DNA of 64,000 nucleotides from Hamiltosporidium tvaerminnensis (GCA_022605425.2 JAKIMF020000004.1:307501-371500), one strand, 5' to 3'; counted from the first letter of the stretch, positions 51,082-62,764 are shown. Numbers and translations: made by a program. Notes: generated by a model from the letters alone, not told the origin.

Positions 51082-53100
51082 TAAACTTTATCTGATAAAA
51101 TTATGATAAAAACATAAAATTTTGAAAATATCTTAATTAAATATTTATTTTAATTTTTAATATAAAGATTTCTTTATTAATAATATACATGAGAAGTAAT
51201 TGATAGAATGGAATTTTTCTCAATTCTAAATAGTCTGTAAGAATTATATTTTTAACTTAATTATGATGTATAAATCGTTAAAAAGGTTATTATAAAAGTA
51301 AAAAAGCACTCATAAATATAGGCTTTGACTTATTATAAAGAATACATTTTCATTTTTTTATAAAAAATAAATTTCTATAGCAAATGAATTCATGTTATTT
51401 TTATTCGTGGAATATACTTTTTTGAAGGCATCATTTTTTAAATGAACTTGGTTTGAAAGCATCTGAGTAGAAAAAAGGTGATTTCTGAAATCAAATGAAG
51501 AAAAAACTTACTGTCTTAAAAATTGTAGTGTATTTTCTAATATAAAATAAACTTCAAATTATTGGAGCTAAAAATGCCACTTTTAGTTTCCTAAAAGTTT
51601 GGAAAAAAATAAATTCTGCATAGCTATTTTATGAAAAAGAACATATATTATTGCTCGAATTAATTTGGCAAAGTATACAGTAAATTTTGCGATTTTAAAA
51701 TATGATTATAGTTTGATAAAAACGTAAGGATAAATTATACTTATTGCAATCGAAATTTCTTAAACACACCGGATTAATTTTAAACTAAAAATCGAGTAGA
51801 AATCAATTGTGTAAATTTTAAATGATAAATATATTGACAAAAATCGATCGATTAAACCGAGAGTCTTCAAATTACGGCCCGCTAAGTTTTTTTATAGATA
51901 AAGTATTTTAATAGAAAATACAAGTACAAATAAATTGTACAATTAAAATTATAGTTTTGTTAGATTTGATATGAATTCTTGATAGAAAAAAATTGTGCAG
52001 TTTTCTACATTTTTTAAACACCAATCATATTTTATCCTAAAAATTTTGAACCAATGGAAAATATATGTAACATAATTTAGTACTAATGAGATTAATGTGG
52101 TCGAGATTTTTGACGAATTACTTGTCGAAACAGTATTTAAATTTGCAAGTAAAAACCATCAACAACAACTTTAAATGTTTATCTGTTAATCTAAATATGT
52201 AAATATTTTTTGTTTATTTCACTTTAAAAATGCATTTTCACACAAATAATTAAGGTCTAAGACGGAACGAAAATCTCGAGAAAATATATGAATGTGAATA
52301 TGTGGCGCGAACTAAAAGACTCTAATAAAATTCTAGAAAATTTATTGAAAATTCTTCTTTTAAAACATTGGTAAGACACATTTTTAGTTTTGTTAAAAAT
52401 TTGATGAAACTTTTAAAATTTCTCTCAAAAATATTATTCATAAAAATTTAAGAAATATTTTTTTTAGGGAATGGTATAAAATCTAATGAATTATTGACCC
52501 TCGAGAATTTTTATAGAAGTCATTGGGGCTCGACATGCTGAAAAAGTGGCAAATTTTTATTAGTCTATTTTCTTTTCATTTGTAACTTTTATATGTAAAT
52601 TATACATCAAAACGACTTATACCCATATGTTCATTCGAGAAACGTGGTAAGCTGCTAGGCCGCAGAAACTTTATTCAGGAGATCAAAGAAACGACTCTCT
52701 AAATATGTTATAATAACTTGTCATACATATGATAAAGTGAAAACCAAACATGTTTTATGTGTTTTCCTTCTAGAATCAAGGTGTGAATATAGATATTGGG
52801 ACTGTACACAGACAGGTCTGTTTTATTGGATTTTTGTTTTTATTCGAGGCAATAAAGTAAATAGAGTCATTTTTTCGGCAGAAACACATAAACGAATAAT
52901 AAAATCTAATCATTAAAAAACTGATTTTTTTGGAAAAAAATATTTTAGCTCTTGACTTTCTATACATCAGAATGTTTACAAATTACGTTTTTGAACCTGA
53001 TAGCTAGGTGAAAATTTTTCAAAGAAGTATAGAATATCGTATAATCTTAATAAAAAATCGTTTTTTCACTGTAAAATCATAAAGAAAATTGTCAAAAATT
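51082..53100. other. Intergenic stretch without recognised features
   Basis: About 2 kb, slightly less AT-rich than other gaps, with stops in all frames. A few GC-containing blocks (for example near 51870-51890 and 52310) suggest old insertions, but nothing matches the families in this window. Confidence 0.4.
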
Positions 53101-53182
53101 CGACGTTGCCGAGATTCGAACTCGGGCGCCCAGAGGACAATAGTTTAGCAGACTACCGCGTTAACCACTCCGCCACAACGTC
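53101..53182 (-). tRNA. trnS-GCU: tRNA-Ser(GCU)
   Basis: The 82-nt gene folds as a class II tRNA. Acceptor strand GACGTTG pairs fully with CAACGTC, with G as discriminator. The D arm contains box A-like TGGCGGAGTGG. Anticodon stem GTAGT/ACTAT encloses loop CTGCTAA, giving anticodon GCT. A long variable arm has stem GTCC/GGGC. The T arm is CCGAG-TTCGAAT-CTCGG, which also forms box B. There is no intron and no encoded CCA. The isoacceptor reads AGC/AGU serine codons. Confidence 0.96.
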
Positions 53183-53306
53183 TATACAATGTTAAGAAAT
53201 AAAAATAACTATTTTTAATTAAATAAAATTGTCACTGAACTTTGCTTTTCATACATGTAAATAAAACCATGGTACCCTTAAAAAAGGTATTACTATTAAG
53301 TATTTT

Positions 53307-53320
53307 TGATCTAAAATATT
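53307..53320. repeat. Target-site duplication, left copy (LINE at 53321)
   Basis: TTGATCTAAAATAT is repeated without mismatch at 54422-54435. Confidence 0.92.
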
Positions 53321-54421
53321 TTTATTTAATAAAATTCTGGGTTAAAATATTTTTTACCATTTTTACATGTTTTCTTCTACCTCTTTGACCACTTTTGTCT
53401 CTTCTTCCAAATCCGACTCTTCATTTATGTTATTGGTCGGTTCCTCTAAAGTGGTTACTCCTTGTGAAATAAGGGGTGTATTATTTTTTGGTTTAAAATT
53501 TTTGGCACCATCTTCCTCTGTTTTCGCTTCTTTTAAAGGGGGTATTGGTTCCTCATGCATCTCTGATCTCATAATAACACCCATTGACGCTCTCTCCCAG
53601 CTCTCTTCGGCATTTAGTCCTGACTCAAGTCCTCTTCGTCGATCAAAGGAAATAGTTTCGACTGTCTTTTTAAGTACTATAGACTGAATGTATGCCTCTA
53701 CATTCATGGGTATTTCTAGTCTTTTAAGATGAGATTTATGGTATTTTGTCACAATACCGTCCCAGGTCATCACATAAGGGATTATCTCAACACTACACCT
53801 ATAAATAAAATCCAACTCATTGGCTAGCAGGTCATACTTCCTAAGTTTTTCAGTTTCAACTATTTGAAGTGAATCTTGGGAAGTGATTCCTACTTCAATG
53901 AGTGTTATCTTATTCTTCTTCTTATCTAAAATAAATATGTCCGGTCTGTTATTCCGAATTTTAACATCAGTTTTAATTCTGGTGTCCACTCTTATCTCTG
54001 CATACTCATTATCAAGAATTTCTTGAACTGAGTGGCTCCTTATTCGTTTTGAAGACTTAAACTTATATCTATTTAGAAGGAGAAGGTGTAGGCATCTAAC
54101 CACTTCATTATGCCGTCTAGTGTAATCATGGCCTAGCATTTTTTCACATCTAGTTGCTAGATGATCCACAGTCTTACCAGACTTCCCGCAATGTTGACAC
54201 ACACCATCTGCTCCCCAGAATACATTTCTATCCTGGATATAGCAGAACACAGCTTCATTTCGTGGCTTAATATTTCCTCTCTTTAGCCATCTTGAAGAGT
54301 CACTAACACTCACAAGCTCATTTTTCCTTGCATTATATAACTTTGAATGGAGTTTTCGTTTTTCTATTTCGTTATATAGTTTTGCAAGTTGAGCTTCTTC
54401 TAAACTTTTCTTAGTGACTTC
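53321..54421 (-). mobile_element. 5'-truncated RLE-type LINE, open frame, perfect target-site duplication
   Basis: The 1.1-kb copy ends at its fixed 3' end (antisense TTTTATTTAATAAAATTCTG) and is cut off 5' within the linker before the zinc knuckle. Perfect 14-bp duplications flank it. It is nearly identical to the 3' part of the element at 41989-45772, so both insertions are recent. Confidence 0.93.
53363..54421 (-). CDS. RLE-type LINE polyprotein, C-terminal part (partial, 5'-truncated)
   Basis: The frame is open from the truncation point. An internal ATG at 54313 would give 316 residues, but it is an internal codon of the full polyprotein. It contains the CCHC knuckle CQHCGKSGKTVDHLATRC, the endonuclease NRPDIFILDKKKNKITLIEVG with its PD-(X14)-E spacing, TEKLRKYDL, and a Glu-rich tail ending EVEENM. 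Polymerase is missing, so this copy is not autonomous. It serves as the reference for judging the indels in the long copy at 41989. It lies 140 bp from the tRNA-Ser gene. Confidence 0.88.
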   Translation of the reverse strand, partial: EVTKKSLEEAQLAKLYNEIEKRKLHSKLYNARKNELVSVSDSSRWLKRGNIKPRNEAVFCYIQDRNVFWGADGVCQHCGKSGKTVDHLATRCEKMLGHDYTRRHNEVVRCLHLLLLNRYKFKSSKRIRSHSVQEILDNEYAEIRVDTRIKTDVKIRNNRPDIFILDKKKNKITLIEVGITSQDSLQIVETEKLRKYDLLANELDFIYRCSVEIIPYVMTWDGIVTKYHKSHLKRLEIPMNVEAYIQSIVLKKTVETISFDRRRGLESGLNAEESWERASMGVIMRSEMHEEPIPPLKEAKTEEDGAKNFKPKNNTPLISQGVTTLEEPTNNINEESDLEEETKVVKEVEENM

Positions 54422-54435
54422 TTGATCTAAAATAT
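54422..54435. repeat. Target-site duplication, right copy (LINE at 53321)
   Basis: TTGATCTAAAATAT is identical to 53307-53320. Confidence 0.92.
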
Positions 54436-54473
54436 ATTATTATGTAATATAAATATATTTAAAACCTTATATT

Positions 54474-55200
54474 GTGGAGAGAGGATATCCCATAAAAAAC
54501 TTTCTGCTTGGAAATGAGTGTGTGAAACTGGTGTTCTAAACCATTGTTTGGATTTTTGGTGCTATAAAACCACACTACATCTTCGGTTGTTCCATGAAAG
54601 TTGTTATGAGGATAAGAGGTCTACGAAATAACTAAACTTTTTCTACAAATTTATTTGTAGTTTTTTACGTAACCAGATTGCAGGCTGCAGCTAAACATAT
54701 AGGTAATTGCCATGTAAAAGCATAGAAACCTAGCCTTGCTCACTCGGGTTAGAAGACTTAGCGCCTGGGAGATATAAAAATAAAACCCATTAAAAGCCGG
54801 GAGAGCTATGTAGCAGGTTATACCTGTTGGTATGACATTGCACTGTCTAGGTGGACTCCATGTAAGTCTCTGAAATTTATCTTAGCTAGAAATTTATTGG
54901 TTCAGAAAGTGTTTAGTATGCAGGAATGCTGCATAGTCTTAGGGTGTCTACAGGGGCTTTGGCTTTCTATCACACTCTATGCAACGGATATTATCGAACA
55001 CCAGGCAACTACCTCGCCTAGTAATTAGGTTCTATACACCTGGTAGACGAAAGGTTTTGGGACGTAGGTATCCAAGATGTACAGATAAATAGTTTAGAGT
55101 AGCAGTTATTTATGTTAAACTTAGGACTACGTTAATGTCATGAAGACAAATATAACACTTGTTGCTGTTTTATAAAAGCTGTGATACTTTAAATTAAGGT
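54474..55200 (+). repeat. 0.7-kb interspersed repeat, copy G (well preserved)
   Basis: It begins TTGTGGAGAGAGGATATCCCA and ends GTGATACTTTAAATTAAGG. Together with copy D it best shows the family consensus, including TTATACCTGTTGGTATGACA and TGCAACGGATATTATCGAAC. No conserved ORF is present. Confidence 0.82.
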
Positions 55201-55667
55201 TTAAATTTTTTCAGTGCCTAACGAGTCAAGAGTATGTAGAATCAGATTTTGCGCAAACACTTTATATGATCTTCAAGCAAAAAATTTCTAGTATAATAAT
55301 TTTATGACCATCATCATTCGTAATTAGTTTGTTTTCCAAGTCTGCTTGTTGGTTTTTTATTAAATTTTTTAAAAGAAAGTTTTGTATTCGGTTAAATGTT
55401 TAGACAATTTAAAGAATCAATCTTTTTTAATTGAGATTATCGAGATAAGAATAAATATGGATACATCTAAATCTTTATAAAAATATATTTTATAGAGAAA
55501 TATAAACGTTAAAGTTTTGCTTTACATAAAGGATTTTCATACTACAATATTTAAACGCGTAATAACAACTCGAAATTTTTCAAAAAAAATGTTATATTTA
55601 ATTTTCTAAATTATTAAATTCATAGTAATATATATGTATAAATAATACAGGAATCTGTACATAAAGA

Positions 55668-55690
55668 ATTTAGCATGTGCCATGCTAAAT
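55668..55690. repeat. Perfect 10-bp-stem hairpin
   Basis: ATTTAGCATG and CATGCTAAAT are exact inverted repeats around a TGC loop. It lies next to the 3' side of the decayed LINE tail at 55740, so it could be part of that element's 3' end. Confidence 0.5.
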
Positions 55691-55739
55691 GGCTTTGTAA
55701 GCAGAATTATTATCTTAGCAAGTGGCTACAAGACTGTTA

Positions 55740-55965
55740 AGATCCCGACCTCATTTAGGTGTGCTTTCGCCTTTCTTCTTTGGAGACTCTCTTTTCTATT
55801 CATCTGTACCGAGTGTACAGTGAGCTTTTTTTACCTCATCTAGCATCTAGTTTTTGGATGAGCAGAAAGTCTTTAACTTTCGAATAATCTTATGACTAGT
55901 TTTTTGTAACTCTGCTTTCTGACATTTGATCAAGACAATTCAGTCATCCAGGTCCGGTTCTTTTA
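55740..55965 (-). pseudogene. Decayed 3' end of the second LINE family, relic 2
   Basis: The antisense reads LDEVKKAHCTLGTDE then KRE and KKKGES with one or two stops, like the WxDxxxxDL..LGTDEW tail of APE-type LINE proteins. Nucleotide blocks CAGAAAGCAGAG and TCATCCAAAAACTAGATG are shared with the relic at 6515. It is distinctly richer in GC than its flanks. Confidence 0.5.
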
Positions 55966-58208
55966 ATTTAGTTTACCGACCTTAGATTTTTATATAACGC
56001 CTGAAACTCGAAATAATTACGAATCGCAACTTTTTTTGTTGAATTTTTGTAGATTTTTTAAATTTCATGATATTTCCTGATTATTTTTACAAACGTAACT
56101 TTTGATTACTAATTAAATTAATTATCGGTTGACGAATTAAAAGTCAAAAAAATATCTGATTTTATGTATTCATTATTCTTTCATTATAAAATATGCTTGT
56201 AAAAAAATATAACATAAATATGTAAATCAAAATTTCTGCAAATTTAACACACAAAGTCTACATATATAACAAAAAATCAGACCATATTTTGTTTCTTTAC
56301 ATTAAAAAAACTTAAAGCGTGGTTTCGAAAATTTTAGATAAAAATGAACCTTCCCCCAATTGCTTCTAGAAACCTATTTACAATATTTAAGACAATAAAT
56401 TATGTATTCATTATTTGCTACCAATTTATTTCGATCATTTTGCTCAATAAAAGAAAGGCACAAACCCATTCATCACATAATTCGCATTAATTTCGTATGT
56501 GTTTATTGTCTTATCTCATTTTGTAATATTTAGAGTTTAATCGTTCAAATTTTGATCTTCTTATGTTTAAATCTTATTAGAATTATAGAACTCAAAAAAG
56601 TTAAGAAAACTTTAAGCTTTGTATACTTATATATAAAATCGAAAAGGAATGAATATTTTGTAATAAAAAAAAGACACTTGAAAAACTGGTTGAGAAATTA
56701 ATAACAAAAAACTAGAAATCAATAAAAACAATTTGAATTGATATATTTTTCAAATGTATTTAATACTCATAAAAAAAGAAACCTACGAAATAAATGCTCA
56801 AAAATGTTTCCAGAAATTTTTCTCAGTTGGTTTTTGCAACTATTATTCGATCAAAACATACGCTTCTAAAAAAGCTTTTACACGTAAAAAGTTTTTTCGA
56901 TTACATAATTTTCTACTTTATTTATTTAAATGCAATATAATGCCAATTTATTCTTCATTAACTTTTGATAAGTATATATTCAAAATAGAAATATATTTCG
57001 AAAACAATATTATGTCTTCGAGATGACTTACTCAAAAATCTAGTTTATAATATGTTTCTAAACTAAGTTACGCAGGATAATTAAGAGATAAATTATGATT
57101 CAATATATAATTTAATCGATAGTGCAAGAATCATCTAGATATCGCATGTTTAACTATTTATAACATAATTCAACGATTTTGGCATTGTATATTTAATTTT
57201 AAATAAATACAAGTTTAAGTTTAAAAAACATTCTGAAATAATGTCGCACATATGAATTGCATCAGAATAATAAACTTATAACTTTTATAAACATTTTTAG
57301 ATCTGAAAATGATTTATTAAGCATCTAAAAAATCAAGTATCAACAAATTTTAAACAATAAAACTTTTATTTTCATTGACACTATAATAGTATAATGTGTT
57401 CTAATGACTTACTTTAAGGCTCTTATTAAAAAATAAACTAAAAAAAGTAATGTTTTTTCAGCCAAATATATCCATTTTAATATAATATAAGGAATTATAC
57501 GAATTTCTTTTTTTCAGCCGCTTTTAAGCATTAAAATAATCGAAAAAACAAATACTTCTATTACGTTCACATGGTGATTTTTTTTTAAATTAAAAGCAGT
57601 TCATTTAATGCGATATGTTTCTTTCGGTTATTTCTAAACTATTACAAATATTTTGACGCATTTTTTATAGCTCAATGTGCTATGTCCATTCCTGAATCGG
57701 ATTAGGCAATATTTTTTAAGAAAGATTACAAAAGTCAAACTAAATTCTTATGTTGTAAATAATCAAAGTATATTTTGATTTAAAGTTTTAAAATATATCG
57801 ATATAAATGCGTGAAAACCAAACATGTATTTTATTCTTTTAAGTCGGCTTGTAAATGAGTATCATAAATGAGAATAGTAATACGCAAATTTCTACTCTAC
57901 AATTATTTTATATAGTGTTTTAGAGAAAGTATTCATAAAGATTATTAATAAAGTTTTCTCGAAAATTACTTGAGAGCAACTTAATAAAAACATATTTGAG
58001 AATTTAATCATTAAAATAATTAAAGATATCTCGAAACAGAAAAGATTTTTTTGATCTTATATGTCGATTAAATATATTTTATAATTAATTCATTACTAAT
58101 TTCGCCAAATTAAATTAAATAGATTAAATAATTTATTATAGATCGATTAGAATATGTTCATAAAAATATTTTTTTAAATAATATAAATTATAATTGTATA
58201 CAAGGTAT
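55966..58208. other. AT-rich intergenic stretch
   Basis: About 2.2 kb with no recognised feature. The 90-codon open stretch at 56754-57026 is aromatic/Lys-rich and lacks the start motif, so I do not call it. Confidence 0.45.
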
Positions 58209-60578
58209 ATGTATTTTACAGTTAAACAAATATTTCGAAGTAAAAAAATGTTATCGATTTCACTTCTTATTACAACATATATACTGACATCATCTTTAAC
58301 ATCTGTAACTTTTTACATCATAAATGAAGATAATAGAGTAAAAAATTTAATAAATACCGATTTTACAATCGATATGATGTTTTTAGACGAAAATATAGAA
58401 TATTTTGACAAAAATAACAAGATTAAAATCTTTAAAAACAACATATTACGTCATGAATCTAAATTTGACATAACAAGTTATTATATACCTCATACTTTAA
58501 CACTACCATATAGCCATGGTATGTTTTTAAATTCAGCACTTTTAAAAGCTTTATTTGATTCTAGAGAAAAAAACATAAGAGTATTTATAAATGATGTTTC
58601 CTATGATAATTTTCTTCTTTTTCTAAAATTATTGGATAATTTCGATGCTCTAATAAATCAAATCAATAGTAAAGCTTTTATAGATATATTAACCATTATT
58701 ACTATGTTGGAGATTAAAAAATCAAAGCAGCGGAAGGAATTTATTAAAGATCTGCTAAGAAGCCTTTTATACGGAATAAATATTTTCGATTTTGATTTTA
58801 AGAGAGACTACTATAACTATGTATTCAATCACATTAAAAGATCAATATTGAGAGATCTAATAGTTTTCTTTATGGAATTTATATATTTCGATGAAAAAAT
58901 AACAAAGTCTTATATTGTTATAACTGATTGTAATAAAGTGAGTTTTAAAAAAGATTCTTGTAGTCTTTACGAAAATTGTATGAAAAAAATTCAAAAAAAT
59001 AAAATATATTTAAGATTAAATGATCATAATGTGAAGAAGTTGTTTAAATTTATGGTTTCATACAATTTAAAGAATACATGGATTTTTCTATTTAAAATCA
59101 TACGGATAGATCTTGTTTACTTCGTGTTTGATTTAGAAGAATCCTTTGAAATAATTTTTAAACTTTTGTTTGGTGTAAAATTTTATACAGAAAAATTTTA
59201 CTTTCATTCATTTAAAAATGCGACAATAATTCTTTTAAAGATTAGATATCATCTGTTTTTAAAGAACTTAAATGTTTTAAAATTTAATTTTAATTTTAAC
59301 TTGAATGAATTAAAGCAGATATTATCTTTGTATGATAATGTCAACAAAATTACAATCAAAACACACGAAATCGATTTTGGCACCCTGAAATTTCTGATAA
59401 GCTATTGTAGCGATAATTCATATAAATCTTTTAAAGTGGTATCTTTTTCCTATAATTCTTTAAATACTGATATTAATGTCTTAAAAAATATCCCAGCGAA
59501 TCTTTTGTTTTTTGCTGGTTGTGATAATAATGGAGTCGAAATTAAACGTATTTCCACTAGCTATATGCCATTTATGTACAATAATTATTATTCGATACCT
59601 CAAAATAGTTTTAAAAGTTGTTATAATATAATGTTCTGGGAATGTATAAACGTAAGAGAAATAAAATTTTGGTATGATGAAACCCTTTCATCAGCAAAGC
59701 TTGATGATTCTATTTTTCAATCTTTAAGATACTGTAAAACACTAAAAAAGTTTTCTGTAAGAAATATTGAATTAACCGATAAATTATTGGTGTATATTTT
59801 AGAATCCACTACATTGATTTTTGTTGAAATCATTGATTATGAATGGCTTTTTGACGATCAATTCTTTTTAAGAACTAATACTTTGAATTTTGATCTAAAA
59901 GTTTTTAGTTTTGAAGATTCTAAATCTTTAATTGAACCGGATTTTATGCTGTATTTAGCAAGGTTTAGAGGTCTAAGCGGTTTAAAATTTTACTATACTG
60001 AATTTTATTTGAGAAAAAAATATTTTGAAAATTTTAATGATAAAATATCTATGTTCTTCAGCAAAAAGGCATGTAATAGAATTTATCTCAAAAATTTAGA
60101 GATAAAAGGCTCTTCACTTCACCCAGACACCAAAAATTGCTTATATTTTTTGTCCGATGTATACGATTTCGCAAACCTACAGTCTATTTCAATAAGTTCT
60201 TATGGATTGACCGAAATGGATTATGATTTCTTCAATAAAATGAACAAACTCAAAGTAGTTATAATTAAATCTATTGGAGAATCTGAAAGAATTGATTTTA
60301 AAAGACTTTTTAACAATAAAGAATTATTTAATACGGTTATTGTAATTAATATATCTGTTAGTAAAATCACATCTGATAATATTCAAACTTTAAGTTGTTT
60401 TAGAAATCTCATGGGCTTATCTATATCTTCTCCCTTAATTGATTATGCGACCATTCAAAGTATCAGGAGAAAATATTTTAAAAAAACGGATTTCGTTATA
60501 ACAGAACCTATTCGAAAAGATAGATCTAGTTTTATTAATCAATATCTTGATTCAGAATTCATTTATGGTTTTTCTTGA
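58209..60578 (+). CDS. Large leucine/isoleucine-rich-repeat-like orphan with N-terminal signal or anchor
   Basis: I do not recognise the family. The frame opens at a TTG at 58194, but the first ATG is at 58209, giving 789 residues. A hydrophobic stretch near residues 14-38 (MLSISLLITTYILTSSLTSV) follows a basic start (KQIFRSKK). It suits a signal peptide or a signal anchor, so the product is probably secreted or membrane-bound. Residues ~350-770 show irregular leucine-rich-repeat spacing, with units such as LKKFSVRNIELTDKLLVYIL, LSGLKFYYTEF, LKNLEIKGSSL and LQSISISSYGLTEMDY, typically ending before Asn. Large secreted LRR families occur in several microsporidia and are thought to face the host; that role is inference. 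No CCC motif is seen at the start. The frame is intact. Confidence 0.78.
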   Translation: MYFTVKQIFRSKKMLSISLLITTYILTSSLTSVTFYIINEDNRVKNLINTDFTIDMMFLDENIEYFDKNNKIKIFKNNILRHESKFDITSYYIPHTLTLPYSHGMFLNSALLKALFDSREKNIRVFINDVSYDNFLLFLKLLDNFDALINQINSKAFIDILTIITMLEIKKSKQRKEFIKDLLRSLLYGINIFDFDFKRDYYNYVFNHIKRSILRDLIVFFMEFIYFDEKITKSYIVITDCNKVSFKKDSCSLYENCMKKIQKNKIYLRLNDHNVKKLFKFMVSYNLKNTWIFLFKIIRIDLVYFVFDLEESFEIIFKLLFGVKFYTEKFYFHSFKNATIILLKIRYHLFLKNLNVLKFNFNFNLNELKQILSLYDNVNKITIKTHEIDFGTLKFLISYCSDNSYKSFKVVSFSYNSLNTDINVLKNIPANLLFFAGCDNNGVEIKRISTSYMPFMYNNYYSIPQNSFKSCYNIMFWECINVREIKFWYDETLSSAKLDDSIFQSLRYCKTLKKFSVRNIELTDKLLVYILESTTLIFVEIIDYEWLFDDQFFLRTNTLNFDLKVFSFEDSKSLIEPDFMLYLARFRGLSGLKFYYTEFYLRKKYFENFNDKISMFFSKKACNRIYLKNLEIKGSSLHPDTKNCLYFLSDVYDFANLQSISISSYGLTEMDYDFFNKMNKLKVVIIKSIGESERIDFKRLFNNKELFNTVIVINISVSKITSDNIQTLSCFRNLMGLSISSPLIDYATIQSIRRKYFKKTDFVITEPIRKDRSSFINQYLDSEFIYGFS

Positions 60579-62740
60579 ACATATAGTAAGCATAAAAAGA
60601 AACAAAATTAACAATTTTTTATAAAATAGCAATAAAATTTTCTTTGGAATAAAATTGACCACAATTACTACTTAGTAAATTATCATTTGAATTTGTTTTT
60701 AATGATTTTACATATAATTATCTATAAATTTTGGCTAATTCTTCACTAACCAACAAACATATTAATTTACATATAAAGGCCAAAGATGATATATTATGTC
60801 ATTTTTATAAATTAAGATTGATTTTTTTCTATCTATAGCATCTATTTAGTTAATTCTTGTTCCAGTATTTTTTTTAATTTTGAAAGATTTAATAAACTAA
60901 AAAACAAAACCAAGTAATGTTTAAAAATGCGTTTTTATAACCAAGGCTTTATTTAAATGAGATTATTTATTACGAATAAATTCCAACGCGATTTTTGAGA
61001 ACATTTTTCGGCTTGATATGCAATAAATTTTTTAAAAAAACATAATAACTTCTTCTAGCCATCACTTCGTTCCATTGTCTTCTATATGAAGTCACTATTT
61101 TGTCTTTTTCTTTTTCTGATGGTTTTGAAAGCTTTTTGTTCGAGTTTTACATCACCACGAACTATTTTAACTTTTCCGCGTAGATCCACAATTCAATTCA
61201 TATAGATCTCATATTTCTATCGATATTCATGCCAGAATATTGTAAAAATATAGATTTTCTAGTTAACTAAACTCATTAATTATGCGATATTAATCACATG
61301 ACACTTTGATGTTTAGATCCCCGTTTTTCTGATATTTGTATCCTATGAGCTTCGGAATTTTTCATCGTAGATTGTATTTTATCACATTTAAAGATGTTTT
61401 TATATCAATATGAGCTCTAAATACTGTATCATTTGTCTTTTTTCATTGATTTTTCTTCATTTTCAATATAGAATAAGCCTAATTGGCTATTTAAATCTAT
61501 CTATATTTTTCATCTTGATATCCTTTGATTAATCACAAGCTTACGAATTATGTTTTAGTTTCACTACTCGATTTGTATTCATTTTATAATAGCCTTATCT
61601 CTTGATAAACAAAGAATTAATATAACGTGTACATGTTTGCTTTATAGATTTGTTATTAAAGTTATTTTCTCTTCTTCATATAAGATAATAGGCGATATTT
61701 AAGTAAATAGAATTTATGGACCAGTATGCAACACTTGCCATAATTTTGTTTTTATTGAGAGCCAAATTAAAACTTTGTAGAAGATTCAGAAGGAGAAGGA
61801 TTGATCTATAGTATTTATCATAAATAATTTGCATTTTTTTGTTGATTTTTAAAACTTAAGCCCCTAATAAAGTGGGTCATATTGGCTTATTTTTAGGTTT
61901 AGCTCTTCCACTCGGCTTATTTCCGAAATATTTTCTAATGATTTTCCATTGCATCATCCTTATGTAAATATGACAAAGAATTGCTATCGTAGGAAAAACA
62001 TTGTTTTTCGCAACCCTATTATATTCCACATTTGCTCCATTGATGATAGAGGTCGTCAACATCTGTCGGAAATTCTTTATCTTTTTCGGTATATATTATG
62101 GTCAATTTGAATTATTGTTCCTTATGAATAATGGCCAAAGTGAATGCAGAATTTGATAAATTATACAAAACACTAAGAATATTTCTACATTGCCAGTAAT
62201 ATAATACTGTTACGGGTTTCCACGTCAAAATATCAAACTACCAAACTTTTAACAATATGTGCCTAGTGCGATTTTCGTGGAACAATTAGCACCTTTTGCG
62301 GCTTATCGCTCTAAGCATCTTAAGTTTTAACAATGTAAAGATTGTTTTCGGGGGGTTTTTTTTATAAAGTGTATTAGCTATTTTAAAAAAAAATACAATA
62401 ACCCATATTAACCGATATAAGTAGCATTAAGCATCGTTTCAAAGAACAAATGAATGCATTATACCCATCTAAAATTCAAATCACACGATTTCTCACTCAT
62501 AATCAATGTTTGGAGTTAATAGAAAAGCTTGAAACATTTAAAAATAAAGTATTAGGAAAAACCACAAAGATAATGGCGTTTAAATAGGATTTATGCGATA
62601 ATTATTTTCACGGTCTTTAGTACCCCGTTATTTCGAATGCAGTTTTATATATTAATAATACCCTTTATTTATAATAGATATATGTTATTTGTATTATATT
62701 TATATCCTATAATTTCCTAGTTATTTCGTATTTACTCCAC
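60579..62740. other. Intergenic stretch, possibly old mobile-element debris
   Basis: No intact gene. Sequence around 61870-62300 is less AT-rich and has a 61-codon open stretch on the minus strand, but I cannot assign it. It may belong to the LTR-retrotransposon relic that follows or to another decayed transposon. Confidence 0.35.
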
Positions 62741-62764
62741 CTTCTATTGCTCCTATGATATTTC

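Noticed and set aside
61877-62062. A 61-codon minus-strand frame that I considered as a transposase remnant (ISXO2-like).
   Set aside because: No catalytic motif or convincing order of conserved residues could be followed across the frameshifts.
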